NCBI GenBank assembly: GCA_027064025.1
Contig: JAMOQL010000209.1
Coordinates: forward strand, 1-38,057
Length of the DNA stretch: 38,057 nt
Direction of reading: 5' to 3'
Source: Bacteroidales bacterium
GTDB taxonomy: Bacteria; Bacteroidota; Bacteroidia; Bacteroidales; JAFGXI01
Part shown: positions 15,756 to 25,162 of the stretch, one piece after another
How positions within the stretch are numbered: the first letter of the stretch is position 1
Layout of the letters: the number at the start of each line of letters is the position of its first letter
The notes under the pieces: model-generated
Database searches by the model: none
What the model was told of the DNA's origin: nothing
Seen by the model: only the letters and a program-made list of their open reading frames with translations
Translations under genes and position numbers: made by a program

Positions 15756-17261
15756 TTGAAATTCTTCAAAAAATATCATAAATGGTTAGGCCTAATCGTA
15801 AGTCTATTCTTAATTGTATTCTCAATTTCTGGGATTATTCTCAATCACCGACACTTGCTTTCGTCTGTAGATGTTAGTAGGAAATGGATGCCCGAAGTTT
15901 ATAGTTATAAAAACTGGAACAATGCTGCAGTACGTTCTGCCATTACGATTGCCCCCAATCAAGTTTTGGTTTATGGCAACATGGGAATTTGGCTGTCCGA
16001 TTCCAACTTAACCCAATTTACCGATTATTCTAGAGGTTTCGATTCTGGAATTGATAACAAAAAAGTTTGCAAAATATTTAAAAGCTCTAATGGAGACATT
16101 TATGCAGGCAGCTTATTTGGTTTATATCAACTCAACCCAAAAACTCAGACTTGGAATAAAATTCAATTACCCGATATTCATAACCCAAGAATTGTAGATA
16201 TTACAGAAAAAGGTGATGAACTTTGGTTTCTGACTCGTTCAGAGATTCTTAAAACAAAAGACGGTGAAACATTCGAGGTTTATCAAGTTCCCGCACCCGA
16301 AAATTATCAAAATAAAATAGGTTTATTTAAAACATTATGGTTAATTCATTCGGGAGAGGTTTATGGATTTATAGGAAAAATATTAGTCGATATTATTGGG
16401 CTTATTTTTATATTTTTAACACTAACGGGGCTCTTTTATTTCTTCAATAAAAAGAAATTAAAACACCATAAAGCCAAGAATGTAAAAATAACTCAAGCAC
16501 GAAACAAATTTTATCTTCTCTGGCACAATAAAATAGGATGGATAAGTTTAATATTTCTAATTATCACAACAGCAACAGGAATGTTCTTGCGGCCACCTTT
16601 GCTTATTCCTATTGCCGATGCAAAAGTTGGTAAGTTGCCTTATACCACTTTAGATACCCCCAATCCTTGGTTCGATCAACTTAGAAGAATATACTTCGAC
16701 AAATCACAAGACCGCATCATTATTGCCACAATCAACGGCGTTTATTATTCCGACGACAATTTTAATTCTGACCTAAAACGTTTCGATTCGCAGCCTCCAA
16801 TTTCGGTAATGGGAGTAAATACTTTTGAAACTATTGCCCCTCATCAATTTCTAGTTGGTAGTTTCGAAGGGCTATTCTTGTGGAATACCGAAACGGGTTT
16901 TATTTACGATTATATCGAACAAAAACCATACATTAAACCTGTTCTAAAAGGGCCTCCAATTGGTAATTTTCTTGTAACTGGCTATTTTAGGAATCACAAT
17001 AATGAAGAATTAATTTTTGATTATGATAAAGGATTATTGACTCCTTCTTTATTGCCAAAAATGCCAAAACTTATCGAAAATACACCTATTTCACTTTGGA
17101 ATATTTCGGTAGAATATCATACCGGGAGAATCTACGAAGTATTCATAGGTCCTTTTTATATCCTAATTGTTCCTATAGTTGGCTTAATGAGTCTATTTAT
17201 TTTAATAAGTGGATTTATTGTTTGGTGGAGAAAATACAGAAAAATGGCTCACTCTAATTAA
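15756..17261 (+). CDS. PepSY-associated four-helix membrane protein with propeller-like periplasmic regions
   Basis: 501 residues from TTG 15756 (MKFFKKYHKWLG), the usual N-terminus of PepSY-TM proteins; TTG 15735 is the alternative. Four membrane helices follow the family plan: YHKWLGLIVSLFLIVFSISGIILNHRH near the N-terminus, a helix after LIHSGEVYGFIGK, LLWHNKIGWISLIFLIITTATGM, and a C-terminal helix ending WWRKY. Conserved histidines sit at the helix ends, as in the family. The two large periplasmic loops (about 35-190 and 285-455) do not look like PepSY domains but like short propeller blades (GDIYAGSLFGLYQLNPKT, DRIIIATINGVYYSDD, FLVGSFEGLFLWNTETG). The role may be redox or metal-related at the inner membrane; this is inference. 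Confidence 0.75.
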   Translation: MKFFKKYHKWLGLIVSLFLIVFSISGIILNHRHLLSSVDVSRKWMPEVYSYKNWNNAAVRSAITIAPNQVLVYGNMGIWLSDSNLTQFTDYSRGFDSGIDNKKVCKIFKSSNGDIYAGSLFGLYQLNPKTQTWNKIQLPDIHNPRIVDITEKGDELWFLTRSEILKTKDGETFEVYQVPAPENYQNKIGLFKTLWLIHSGEVYGFIGKILVDIIGLIFIFLTLTGLFYFFNKKKLKHHKAKNVKITQARNKFYLLWHNKIGWISLIFLIITTATGMFLRPPLLIPIADAKVGKLPYTTLDTPNPWFDQLRRIYFDKSQDRIIIATINGVYYSDDNFNSDLKRFDSQPPISVMGVNTFETIAPHQFLVGSFEGLFLWNTETGFIYDYIEQKPYIKPVLKGPPIGNFLVTGYFRNHNNEELIFDYDKGLLTPSLLPKMPKLIENTPISLWNISVEYHTGRIYEVFIGPFYILIVPIVGLMSLFILISGFIVWWRKYRKMAHSN

Positions 17262-17295
17262 GTAAGATACTACTAAAAATAAAAAAACAAAGATT

Positions 17296-17622
17296 TTAAT
17301 AAATATTAAGAAAAATAATATTATCCTTCCCAAATTGGGTTTGAAATTTTTGCAAAATCTCAGTCTTCAACATTAATAATTCCGATTTAATAACCGATGA
17401 ATTCATGTAAATAGTCAATGATCTATTATTATACACAATATTATTTGTTGCATTAATAATAGAAGCACCGAACATTTCTTTCCAAAATTTAATGAGCATC
17501 TTTTCTGTCATTTTTTCTTCTACCCCCAGCGACTTCAGAGCTTGCAACAAAACTGAGTCTAAAGGCTTCATATCCTTAACATAAACAGAACTAACTTTAG
17601 TATATTTTATCTTTCTTCTCAT
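17296..17622 (-). CDS. DUF721 (DciA-like) protein
   Basis: 108 residues. The pattern LDSVLLQALKSLGVEEKMTEKMLIKFWKEMFG, then ATNNIVYNNRSLTIYMNSSVIKSELLMLKTEIL, is that of DUF721, the family containing DciA, which helps load the replicative helicase in bacteria lacking DnaC. Bacteroidota members are short, as here, and commonly lie beside recF. It starts six bases after the recF stop, so the two are co-transcribed. A direct role in helicase loading has not been shown by anything in this sequence. Confidence 0.88.
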   Translation of the reverse strand: MRRKIKYTKVSSVYVKDMKPLDSVLLQALKSLGVEEKMTEKMLIKFWKEMFGASIINATNNIVYNNRSLTIYMNSSVIKSELLMLKTEILQKFQTQFGKDNIIFLNIY

Positions 17623-17628
17623 TAATTT

Positions 17629-18714
17629 CTATTCTTCAATTAAAAAGATTTCTACATTCTCAGTTTCCTGATGCAAAGCCAATTTTAAACGCTCCTGATT
17701 CGTATCGGTAATAAAAGTCTGACCAAAATCTTCGTTGGTGATAATTTGAATTAAATTCTGAACCCTTTCCTTATCCAATTTATCGAAGATATCATCTAAC
17801 AACAATATAGGTTTAATTCTAGAACACCTATAAATATGCTGATACTGAGCTAATTTCAAGGCTAGCAAAAAAGTTTTCTGCTGCCCCTGAGACCCCATTC
17901 GCTTAATAGGTAAATCTTTTAACAAAAACAATAAATCATCTTTATGAACACCTACCGTTGTATGTTGAACCATTCTATCTTTATGCAAACTTTGATTCAA
18001 TAAATTCTCAAAACCATCTTCTAATAATTGTGAATGATAATTCAATCTTATCTTATGATTATCATTAGTTAATAAATCGTAGAATTTTTGAAAGTAAGGT
18101 AAAAATTCTTCGATAAAACTGCTTCTTTTTCCAGAAATCACAGAACCATATTTTAATAATTGATGATTCCAAACCTCAACTAATTCTTGTTTAAACCTGT
18201 GCTCTTTGGCAAATTGTTTTAGTAGTGAGTTTCTTTGCTTTAAAGCAATATTATAATTCAACAATGCTTCTAAATACTGCTTATCGTATTGCGAAATAAC
18301 TCCATCTACAAATTTTCTTCGCAACTCGCTTCCACCAGTAATCAATTCGCTATCTAAAGGAGAAATCATAACCAAAGGAAATTGCCCAATATGATCGGCA
18401 TATTTTGTATATGTTTCTCTATTTCTTTTAATCTGCTTTTTCTGTCCTTTTTTATAGCCGCAATGAATATGTTCTGCTTTTTCTTTTCGTTGATAATTGC
18501 CTTGTATTAGAAAAAAACTTTCATCGGTTTTAACATTATAAGCATCTACCGACGATACAAAACTTTTAGTAAACGATAAATAATAAATAGCATCTAAAAC
18601 ATTAGTTTTACCTACTGAATTCTTTCCAACAAAACAATTTATTTTAGGATTAAACTTAAAATCTATCGATGTATAATTCTTAAAGTTAAGTAATTGCAGG
18701 TCTTTTAGATACAT
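17629..18714 (-). CDS. recF: DNA replication and repair protein RecF
   Basis: 361 residues. An SMC-like ATPase that, with RecO and RecR, loads RecA at single-strand gaps. The N-terminus LKDLQLLNFKNYTSIDFKF is followed by Walker A GKNSVGKT (30-37). The ABC signature region is MGSQGQQKTFLLALKLAQ (about 272-289), the Walker B is ILLLDDIFDKLD (about 307-318), and the D-loop and TDTNQERL end follow. It is first in a recF-DUF721 unit. The gap upstream contains a promoter-like TATTTTTG on this strand. Confidence 0.97.
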   Translation of the reverse strand: MYLKDLQLLNFKNYTSIDFKFNPKINCFVGKNSVGKTNVLDAIYYLSFTKSFVSSVDAYNVKTDESFFLIQGNYQRKEKAEHIHCGYKKGQKKQIKRNRETYTKYADHIGQFPLVMISPLDSELITGGSELRRKFVDGVISQYDKQYLEALLNYNIALKQRNSLLKQFAKEHRFKQELVEVWNHQLLKYGSVISGKRSSFIEEFLPYFQKFYDLLTNDNHKIRLNYHSQLLEDGFENLLNQSLHKDRMVQHTTVGVHKDDLLFLLKDLPIKRMGSQGQQKTFLLALKLAQYQHIYRCSRIKPILLLDDIFDKLDKERVQNLIQIITNEDFGQTFITDTNQERLKLALHQETENVEIFLIEE

Positions 18715-18744
18715 TCTAGGATATTAGATACGCTATTTATTTCA

Positions 18745-18752
18745 CAAAAATA
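18745..18752 (-). promoter_or_regulatory. Candidate -7 element for recF
   Basis: On the minus strand TATTTTTG matches TAnnTTTG exactly, about 30 bases before the recF ATG. A TTTG lies 22 bases upstream, slightly longer than the usual 19. Confidence 0.35.
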
Positions 18753-18868
18753 CAACAAAAAAAATCTAGTCATTCAAAAATAATTTTAATATTTTTAACA
18801 ATTATGCTAAAAAACCTTGTCTATTAAGCAAACAGCTGTTATTTTCACAAAGAATTATAGAAAATATT

Positions 18869-19987
18869 ATGAGCATTCAAATACAAGAAGTTAAGAGCTG
18901 CACAGATAGAAAATCTTTTGTCGCTTTTCAATTCGATTTATATAAAAACAACGCTTATTGGGTTCCTCCCATCAAAGCAGACGAACTTTCGGCTATTAAC
19001 CCCGAAAAAAATCCAGCTTTTGAATTTTGCAAAGCAAAATTTTGGTTAGCCCATAAAGATGGTAAAATATTAGGTAGAATTGGAGCAATTATTAATGGGC
19101 TCTATAATAAAAAAACAGGCTTACCTTACGGTCGAATAACAAAAGTTGAATTTGTTGATGACAACGAAGTGGTCGATGCCCTTTTCGACACAGCTATTAA
19201 TTGGCTAAAGTCAGAAGATATGACTCACGTTCACGGACCACTTGGATTTACCAATTTAGATACTCAAGGCTTATTAATCGAAGGCTTCGAATATTTACCA
19301 TCCATAGCTTCAGTTTACCATTTACCCTATTTTATTACTCAATTTGAAAGACTTGGTTTTTCTAAAGAAAACGATTGGTTAGAATTTCGTCTAACGCTTA
19401 CCGACAAGCCTGTAAATAAAGCAAATAGAGGTGCTGGACTTATCAAAAAACGTTTTGGTTACGATGTTATTCGATTTCAAAACAAAACCGAAATGCAGAA
19501 ATATGCTAAAGAAATATTCGAAATTCTAAACGAAGCCTTCCAAAATTTACCCTATGTCAATCAGTTCAATAACAAAATGATTGAGCTTTACAGTAAAAAA
19601 TATTTTAAAGTTCTTGATCCTCGATTTGTCCGTGTTGTAAAAAAAGAAGATCAAATTGTTGGTTTTGTAGTTGGATTACCATCTCTATCCAAAGCTATGC
19701 AAAAAGCTAAGGGTAAATTATTCCCTTTTGGTTTTATGCACTTAATGAAAGCCCTAAAGAATCCATCAGAAATAGATTTATTATTGACTGGCGTTTTAGA
19801 GGAACATCAAAACAACGGAGTGGCGGTTATTCTGTTTGCCGAAATCCAAACAGAGATGCTAAACTCTGGAATTAAAATAATGGAAACCACTGGTATATTC
19901 GAAACCAATCAAAATGTTATTGCAAATTGGAAAAACTACGAAAATATTCAACATAAACGAAGACGCTGCTTTGTAAAACAGATATAG
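18869..19987 (+). CDS. GNAT-like N-acetyltransferase family protein
   Basis: 372 residues with no signal peptide. The N-terminus has the pattern of large GNAT-like proteins in Bacteroidota: FVAFQFDLYKNNAYWVPPIKADELSAINPEKNPAF, then AKFWLAHKDGKILGRIGAIIN, a strand-turn-strand acetyl-CoA-fold element, and HVHGPLGFTNLDTQGLLIEGF. A second half contains KEDQIVGFVVGLPSLSKAMQ and LLTGVLEEHQNNGVAVILFAEI, resembling a second GNAT core with acetyl-CoA-binding character. The double arrangement recalls FemAB-like two-domain proteins. The substrate is unknown. It is probably monocistronic: a weak hairpin follows and 222 bases separate it from the next gene. Confidence 0.72.
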   Translation: MSIQIQEVKSCTDRKSFVAFQFDLYKNNAYWVPPIKADELSAINPEKNPAFEFCKAKFWLAHKDGKILGRIGAIINGLYNKKTGLPYGRITKVEFVDDNEVVDALFDTAINWLKSEDMTHVHGPLGFTNLDTQGLLIEGFEYLPSIASVYHLPYFITQFERLGFSKENDWLEFRLTLTDKPVNKANRGAGLIKKRFGYDVIRFQNKTEMQKYAKEIFEILNEAFQNLPYVNQFNNKMIELYSKKYFKVLDPRFVRVVKKEDQIVGFVVGLPSLSKAMQKAKGKLFPFGFMHLMKALKNPSEIDLLLTGVLEEHQNNGVAVILFAEIQTEMLNSGIKIMETTGIFETNQNVIANWKNYENIQHKRRRCFVKQI

Positions 19988-20018
19988 TTAAATATATTTA
20001 AGAATATCGTATCATACA

Positions 20019-20042
20019 ATTTCCTTTTCAAGGAAATGTTTC
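20019..20042 (+). terminator. Weak hairpin after the GNAT-like gene
   Basis: An 8-bp perfect stem (ATTTCCTT, loop TTC, AAGGAAAT) is followed by GTTTCTTC, 31 bases after the stop codon. The AT-rich stem and broken T-run make it a weak terminator candidate. The rest of the gap to 20209 holds no other gene. Confidence 0.4.
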
Positions 20043-20150
20043 TTCTGGGTATTATTACTGATAAAGCCTTGTATTTCTGGGTTTTTATTATTATATTGTG
20101 ATGAACAAATACACCTAGAAACACGTATACTGTTAAGTACACATCAAATA

Positions 20151-20182
20151 TTGGAATTTTCACAAAATTCTATTTATTTTTA
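20151..20182 (+). promoter_or_regulatory. Candidate promoter of the PKD adhesin operon
   Basis: TTGG at 20151-20154 and TATTTTTA at 20175-20182 are spaced by 20 bases, each one base from the Bacteroidota TTTG and TAnnTTTG boxes, 28 bases before the GTG start. Confidence 0.3.
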
Positions 20183-20209
20183 CTTAATAATCATTCATAA
20201 AACACACAT

Positions 20210-23200
20210 GTGAACAAAAGATTTCTACTAATATCTGTATTAATATTATTTTGGGGTATTACTCAATCTACTGCCCAAGATTGTAATATTACCTCAAAAG
20301 CTAATGATATTTTGCCTGATAAACTATGTGCTCCTGTTTCTCTTACTTGGGAGGTTACTTACCGAGGTGTTAACGATGCAGGCATGACTGTCGAAATACA
20401 AGTTAATTGGGACGATGGAAATGCAATAGAAATAGAAACAGCAAGCAATACCAATGTTGCACTTCAAGAATGGAAATATACTTTTTCCCATGTTTATCCT
20501 ATCGGAGGGAATAAATGTAATTACCAACCCGAAGCTAGTTTAGTTATTGGAGGAACGGTATGCACTAGTTCTATTCAAGTACAAAATGTTACAGTTTGGG
20601 ATACCGATAATTACAACGGAGGCGTTTTAGAAATAGATCCTCCAGTATTTCCTATCTGTGTAGGTAATGCCGACGGAACTGTTTTTACAGATGCTAGTAT
20701 TTGGAATTGCACACCAGCTGGTGGCGAGAATGATAATATCAACGGAAAAACTAGATGGACACAGTGGGTTTATGGAACAAATAGTAGTGCGGTTAATTTT
20801 ATTAGTAATGCAACAGTGGGAGGATCATCTCAAAGTTACCCTTATTGGGATAATGTTGTTGAAGCTCCTGAATATGTTGACGCCCCTCAAGCTCCAAATA
20901 ATGTAAGTCAGTATTGCTTTTCGCCTCTCGGACCACAAGTTGGCGATGAATTTGAAATAACATTGCGAAATTGGAATTACTGTAATCCTTACGATGACCC
21001 TTCTATTGCAGGACCTCCATCCGATTTGGTAAATGGAGATTTTCCTCCCATAGAGATTACAGCCATTATTTTAATTGTAGATACACCTCAAACTCACCTA
21101 GACCCAGCGGGGCCTTTTTGTGCTAACAATGGACAAGTCTGGCTAAATGGAACACCAGGAGGTGGTGTTTGGAATGGTGATGGAGTTAATAATTCAGGTC
21201 AATTTAGACCTTGGGTAGCTGGACCTGGTATTCATACAATTACTTATACAACTACCGATCCAACATATGGATGCGATGGAACAGCTACTATCCAAATTGA
21301 AGTATATGCAATCCCAGACCCAAATCTCGGTCCAAATCAAGAAGTTTGCCCTGGCGATATTATCTTTCTTGATGGTAATCCAACCACAGGAGACGGAAAT
21401 ATTATTTCTCATCTTTGGTCTGGCGATACCACACCTTTAAGTGCTACAAATATCGTCAATCCAAGCTTTACAACTACAACTCAAGGCTTATATAACCTAA
21501 ATTATACTGTTTCCGACGATAACGGATGCTCCAATACCGAAAGTATAGCAATAAATGTTAATCCTGCCAATGCCCATATTATTCCAGATCCAGCAGAAGT
21601 TTGTGTAGGCGAAGATTTAATCTTAAATGGTAATCCATCGGGAGGAACAGGAAACTATATAACTCACGTTTGGACTGGAGATGTTGCTAATCTTGACGTA
21701 ACCAACACGCAGTCTGTCACCTTCAACTCAACAGTAATAGGAACCTATAACTATACTTACACCGTAACAGATGATAATGGATGTACTGGTACAGATAATG
21801 CAATAGTTACTGTTTTCGAAAATCCAATTGCTGATGCAGGTTTAAACGATAGCGTCTGTGGTTTGTTGATTAATTTAGCCGCTAACCCCTCTATTGGAAC
21901 AGGAACATGGTCTGAATTTTCTGGTCCAGGGAGCATTTCTTTCGATAATAATCATTCGGCTACAGCTCAAGCTACTGCCGATCAATATGGTTTATATCAA
22001 TTAATCTGGTCCGAAACTTATGGCCCTTCATGTATCGATCAAGATACTATTGAAATTAGATTTACCGAACAACCTATTGCAGATGCAGGCCCTGACGGTG
22101 GAATATGTGGATATACTTACCAATTAGAATCTGTCCCATCTGTTGGGAATGGATATTGGACAGTATTCTCTGGAACAGGAAATATTACATTCTCCGATAG
22201 TACATTATTCGATACTTATGTTACTTCGGATACCTATACAAATTACGAATTAATTTGGCATGAAGACAATGGTTATGGCTGCACTGATGAAGATCACGTT
22301 TTAGTATCATTTAACTTAGTTCCAACACCTGCATTTAATCCAATAAATCCTGATGGTTGCACACCTTTTACCGTAGATTTTTCTAATCAATCGACTGGTG
22401 GAACAGACTACACATGGTCCTTTGGAAATGGAAATACAACAACGGTTGAAAACCCTAGCGAAACTTTTTATAATTCTACAAATGGAGATTTAACCTATAA
22501 TGTAACATTAATTGTAAATAATCCTGGTTGCGGTGACACTTTAGTTCAAACAGTCACTGTTCACCCAGCTCCCAACGCAAACTTTTCCAACAACGGAATA
22601 CCACAATGTAGCCCTTCTTCTGTAGATTTTGTAAATAGTTCGGTGGGCTCCACCATGCATATCTGGAATTGGGACGATGGATCTCCGCTAGATACTGCCA
22701 ATACTATTTCGCACACCTTTGTTAACGATACCGTATTTATTGTTAATTATGCCGTTACTTTATATGCTGTAACATCTTTTGGCTGTGTAGATTCTACCGT
22801 AGACTATATCACTGTTTATCCAAATCCAAATTACGAGATTATAGCTACTCCTGATAGCTCTTGCCACCCAGCAACAGTAGATTTTTCTACATCACCATCT
22901 GGTCAAACTTATTCTTGGGATTTTGGAAACGGAACTTCCGAAATAGGCTCTTACCTAGCTCAAAGCAATTACACCAACTTAAGTAATAATAATGTAAGCT
23001 ATAATGTTCAACTAATTGTTAGCTCATATTTTGGTTGTACCGATACTGCCAACACACAAATTGTTGTTCATCCGACACCAAATGTAGATTTTAATATCCC
23101 AGTTAGCTCTGGCTGTGCTCCTTTCGATGCTAATTTTATTAATATTTCTACTGGAGCCACAAGTTACTATTGGGACTTTGGAGATGGAACTTTAGATACT

Positions 23201-25138
23201 AATTTACTATCCAACATTTCACATACCTACGAGAATAATACAGCTAATCCAATAACTTATTACATTAATCTCCGAGGAGAAAATGATTATGGTTGTGAAG
23301 ACATAATGCAAAAAACAATTCTTGTTTATCCCGAAATGAATATTGAATTTACTGCCGATACCATTGCTTGTAACCCTTTTAGTAACCAGATGGTAAACCT
23401 ATCAAGCGGAGCTACAACTTACCTTTGGGATTTTGGCGATGGGCAAAGTTCAAATTTATCGAGCCCATTACATATTTATTATAATAATTCATACCAAAAT
23501 GAGCTTGTTTATACCACAATTCTAATAGGTAATTCAACTTATGGATGTTCGGATTCCGATACTTTAGAAATAAAAGTATTACCAACTCCTTTTGCCAATT
23601 TTGCTTTACAAGGCGAAAGTGGTTGCACGCCATATCTACAGATTATCACTAATACTTCGGTAGGTGGAGATAACCATTTTTGGAGTTTTGGAGATGGTGA
23701 TACACTAAACAGCTCTGAAATTAATATCTCTCACGAGTATGTCAATAATCAAGCTATTTCTAGTTTGTTCGATATCGATTTAGAAGTTACAAACGTATTT
23801 GGATGCTCAGCACAGCATCACAAAAATATAGAGGTTTATCCAAAAGTAACAGCATTGTTTACTTCCGATACAGCAGGTTGTAGTCCATTACCCATCGACT
23901 TTATTAATCAATCTTCTGGAGCAACATCCTATTTCTGGGATTTCGATAATGGCTTATCCAGGAGCGAACAAAATCCTTCGTACACTTTTGAAAATACAAA
24001 TATCAATCACGATACTTTATTAATTCAACTCATTGCTCGATCGGATTATAATTGTTTGGACACAGCGCTTCGTCAAATTATAATTTACGCAACACCAACA
24101 GCAGCATTCGATGTTCAACCTCCACAACAAAATTATCCAAATACTGTTTTTGCATTAGCAAACCAATCAGGAAATGGAAATTGGCAATATCATTGGGATT
24201 TTGGCGATGGGCAAACAGAAACATTACAACAGCCCAATACTCATAGTTACAATACTTGGGGAGATTATGATATTTGGCTCAAAGTTTTTAACGAATTTTG
24301 CTCTGATAGCATCAAAAAATCTGTTAAAATTATTGCCCCAGAACCAACAGCCGATTTTAATTTTTCACCTAAATCTGGTTGTGTTCCTCTAAAAGTAACC
24401 CTAACTAATTTAAGTTTAAATGCCGAAAATTATTTCTGGGACTTTGGTGATGGTTATACATCAGAAGCCTTTGAACCTATTCATGTTTATTATGATGAAG
24501 GCATCTATTATATTAAACTAACAGTAACGGGAGAGAATGGTAGTAACGAGATAATTCTAGGCCCCATACATGTTTATCCAACACCCGAAGCACATTTCGA
24601 AGTATCGCCAGAAATAGTATATATTCCTGAACAACCTATCAAGTGTTTTAATCTTTCGATTGGAGCAGATAGTGTGCTTTGGAATTTTGGCGATAATATT
24701 ACATCTACTGAAGAAAATCCTTTACATTATTATCAAGAAGAAGGCTCTTACGATATTACTTTAATTGCTATGACAGAGAATATGTGTATGGATACAGCCT
24801 ATCTACCACAAGCTGTTGAAGCTAAATCAGAAGGAAAAATTGATTTTCCAAATGCGTTTAAACCTTCTGCTTCTGGATCTAACGGAGGGAAATATCCTAT
24901 CCCAGATACCGAAAATCAGGTTTTTCATCCAGTATTTAGGGGCGTTACGGACTATGAGCTAAATATCTTTAATCGTTGGGGCGAGCTTATTTTTGTCAGC
25001 AACAGCATAGATATTGGTTGGGATGGCTACTATAGAGGCGAATTGAGCAAGCAAGATGTTTACGTTTGGAAAGTAACAGGGAAATATATCAACGGGAAAC
25101 AGTTCCAATTTGCTGGAGATGTTACCTTAATCCGATAA
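20210..25138 (+). CDS. Giant PKD-repeat cell-surface protein with T9SS type B C-terminal sorting domain
   Basis: 1642 residues, starting at GTG 20210 (the overlapping ATG at 20208 hits a TGA at once). A signal peptide ends near TAQD (residue 23-25). The N-terminal third has Ig-like regions, including two similar copies beginning PIADAG. The central and C-terminal part holds about ten PKD modules, each marked by a variant of WDFGDG (for example YTWSFGNG, YYWDFGDG, YLWDFGDG, FWSFGDG, YHWDFGDG, YFWDFGDG). The final 90 residues (FPNAFKPSASGSNG, LNIFNRWGELIF, GWDGYYRGE, QDVYVWKVTG) form the gliding-motility-associated CHU_C type B sorting domain that directs T9SS export. It heads an operon with a PorE-like and a PorP/SprF protein. 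It is likely an adhesin. Confidence 0.93.
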   Translation: MNKRFLLISVLILFWGITQSTAQDCNITSKANDILPDKLCAPVSLTWEVTYRGVNDAGMTVEIQVNWDDGNAIEIETASNTNVALQEWKYTFSHVYPIGGNKCNYQPEASLVIGGTVCTSSIQVQNVTVWDTDNYNGGVLEIDPPVFPICVGNADGTVFTDASIWNCTPAGGENDNINGKTRWTQWVYGTNSSAVNFISNATVGGSSQSYPYWDNVVEAPEYVDAPQAPNNVSQYCFSPLGPQVGDEFEITLRNWNYCNPYDDPSIAGPPSDLVNGDFPPIEITAIILIVDTPQTHLDPAGPFCANNGQVWLNGTPGGGVWNGDGVNNSGQFRPWVAGPGIHTITYTTTDPTYGCDGTATIQIEVYAIPDPNLGPNQEVCPGDIIFLDGNPTTGDGNIISHLWSGDTTPLSATNIVNPSFTTTTQGLYNLNYTVSDDNGCSNTESIAINVNPANAHIIPDPAEVCVGEDLILNGNPSGGTGNYITHVWTGDVANLDVTNTQSVTFNSTVIGTYNYTYTVTDDNGCTGTDNAIVTVFENPIADAGLNDSVCGLLINLAANPSIGTGTWSEFSGPGSISFDNNHSATAQATADQYGLYQLIWSETYGPSCIDQDTIEIRFTEQPIADAGPDGGICGYTYQLESVPSVGNGYWTVFSGTGNITFSDSTLFDTYVTSDTYTNYELIWHEDNGYGCTDEDHVLVSFNLVPTPAFNPINPDGCTPFTVDFSNQSTGGTDYTWSFGNGNTTTVENPSETFYNSTNGDLTYNVTLIVNNPGCGDTLVQTVTVHPAPNANFSNNGIPQCSPSSVDFVNSSVGSTMHIWNWDDGSPLDTANTISHTFVNDTVFIVNYAVTLYAVTSFGCVDSTVDYITVYPNPNYEIIATPDSSCHPATVDFSTSPSGQTYSWDFGNGTSEIGSYLAQSNYTNLSNNNVSYNVQLIVSSYFGCTDTANTQIVVHPTPNVDFNIPVSSGCAPFDANFINISTGATSYYWDFGDGTLDTNLLSNISHTYENNTANPITYYINLRGENDYGCEDIMQKTILVYPEMNIEFTADTIACNPFSNQMVNLSSGATTYLWDFGDGQSSNLSSPLHIYYNNSYQNELVYTTILIGNSTYGCSDSDTLEIKVLPTPFANFALQGESGCTPYLQIITNTSVGGDNHFWSFGDGDTLNSSEINISHEYVNNQAISSLFDIDLEVTNVFGCSAQHHKNIEVYPKVTALFTSDTAGCSPLPIDFINQSSGATSYFWDFDNGLSRSEQNPSYTFENTNINHDTLLIQLIARSDYNCLDTALRQIIIYATPTAAFDVQPPQQNYPNTVFALANQSGNGNWQYHWDFGDGQTETLQQPNTHSYNTWGDYDIWLKVFNEFCSDSIKKSVKIIAPEPTADFNFSPKSGCVPLKVTLTNLSLNAENYFWDFGDGYTSEAFEPIHVYYDEGIYYIKLTVTGENGSNEIILGPIHVYPTPEAHFEVSPEIVYIPEQPIKCFNLSIGADSVLWNFGDNITSTEENPLHYYQEEGSYDITLIAMTENMCMDTAYLPQAVEAKSEGKIDFPNAFKPSASGSNGGKYPIPDTENQVFHPVFRGVTDYELNIFNRWGELIFVSNSIDIGWDGYYRGELSKQDVYVWKVTGKYINGKQFQFAGDVTLIR

Positions 25139-25162
25139 CAGATTTTATATGATTTTATAAAA

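Noticed and set aside
19948-20163. A 71-residue minus-strand frame after the GNAT-like gene
   Set aside because: It overlaps the end of that gene and the AT-rich gap, with no family features.
22340-24800. Possible tandem DNA repeat in the adhesin gene
   Set aside because: The PKD modules are similar in protein motif but diverged in nucleotide sequence, so no DNA-level tandem repeat is present.
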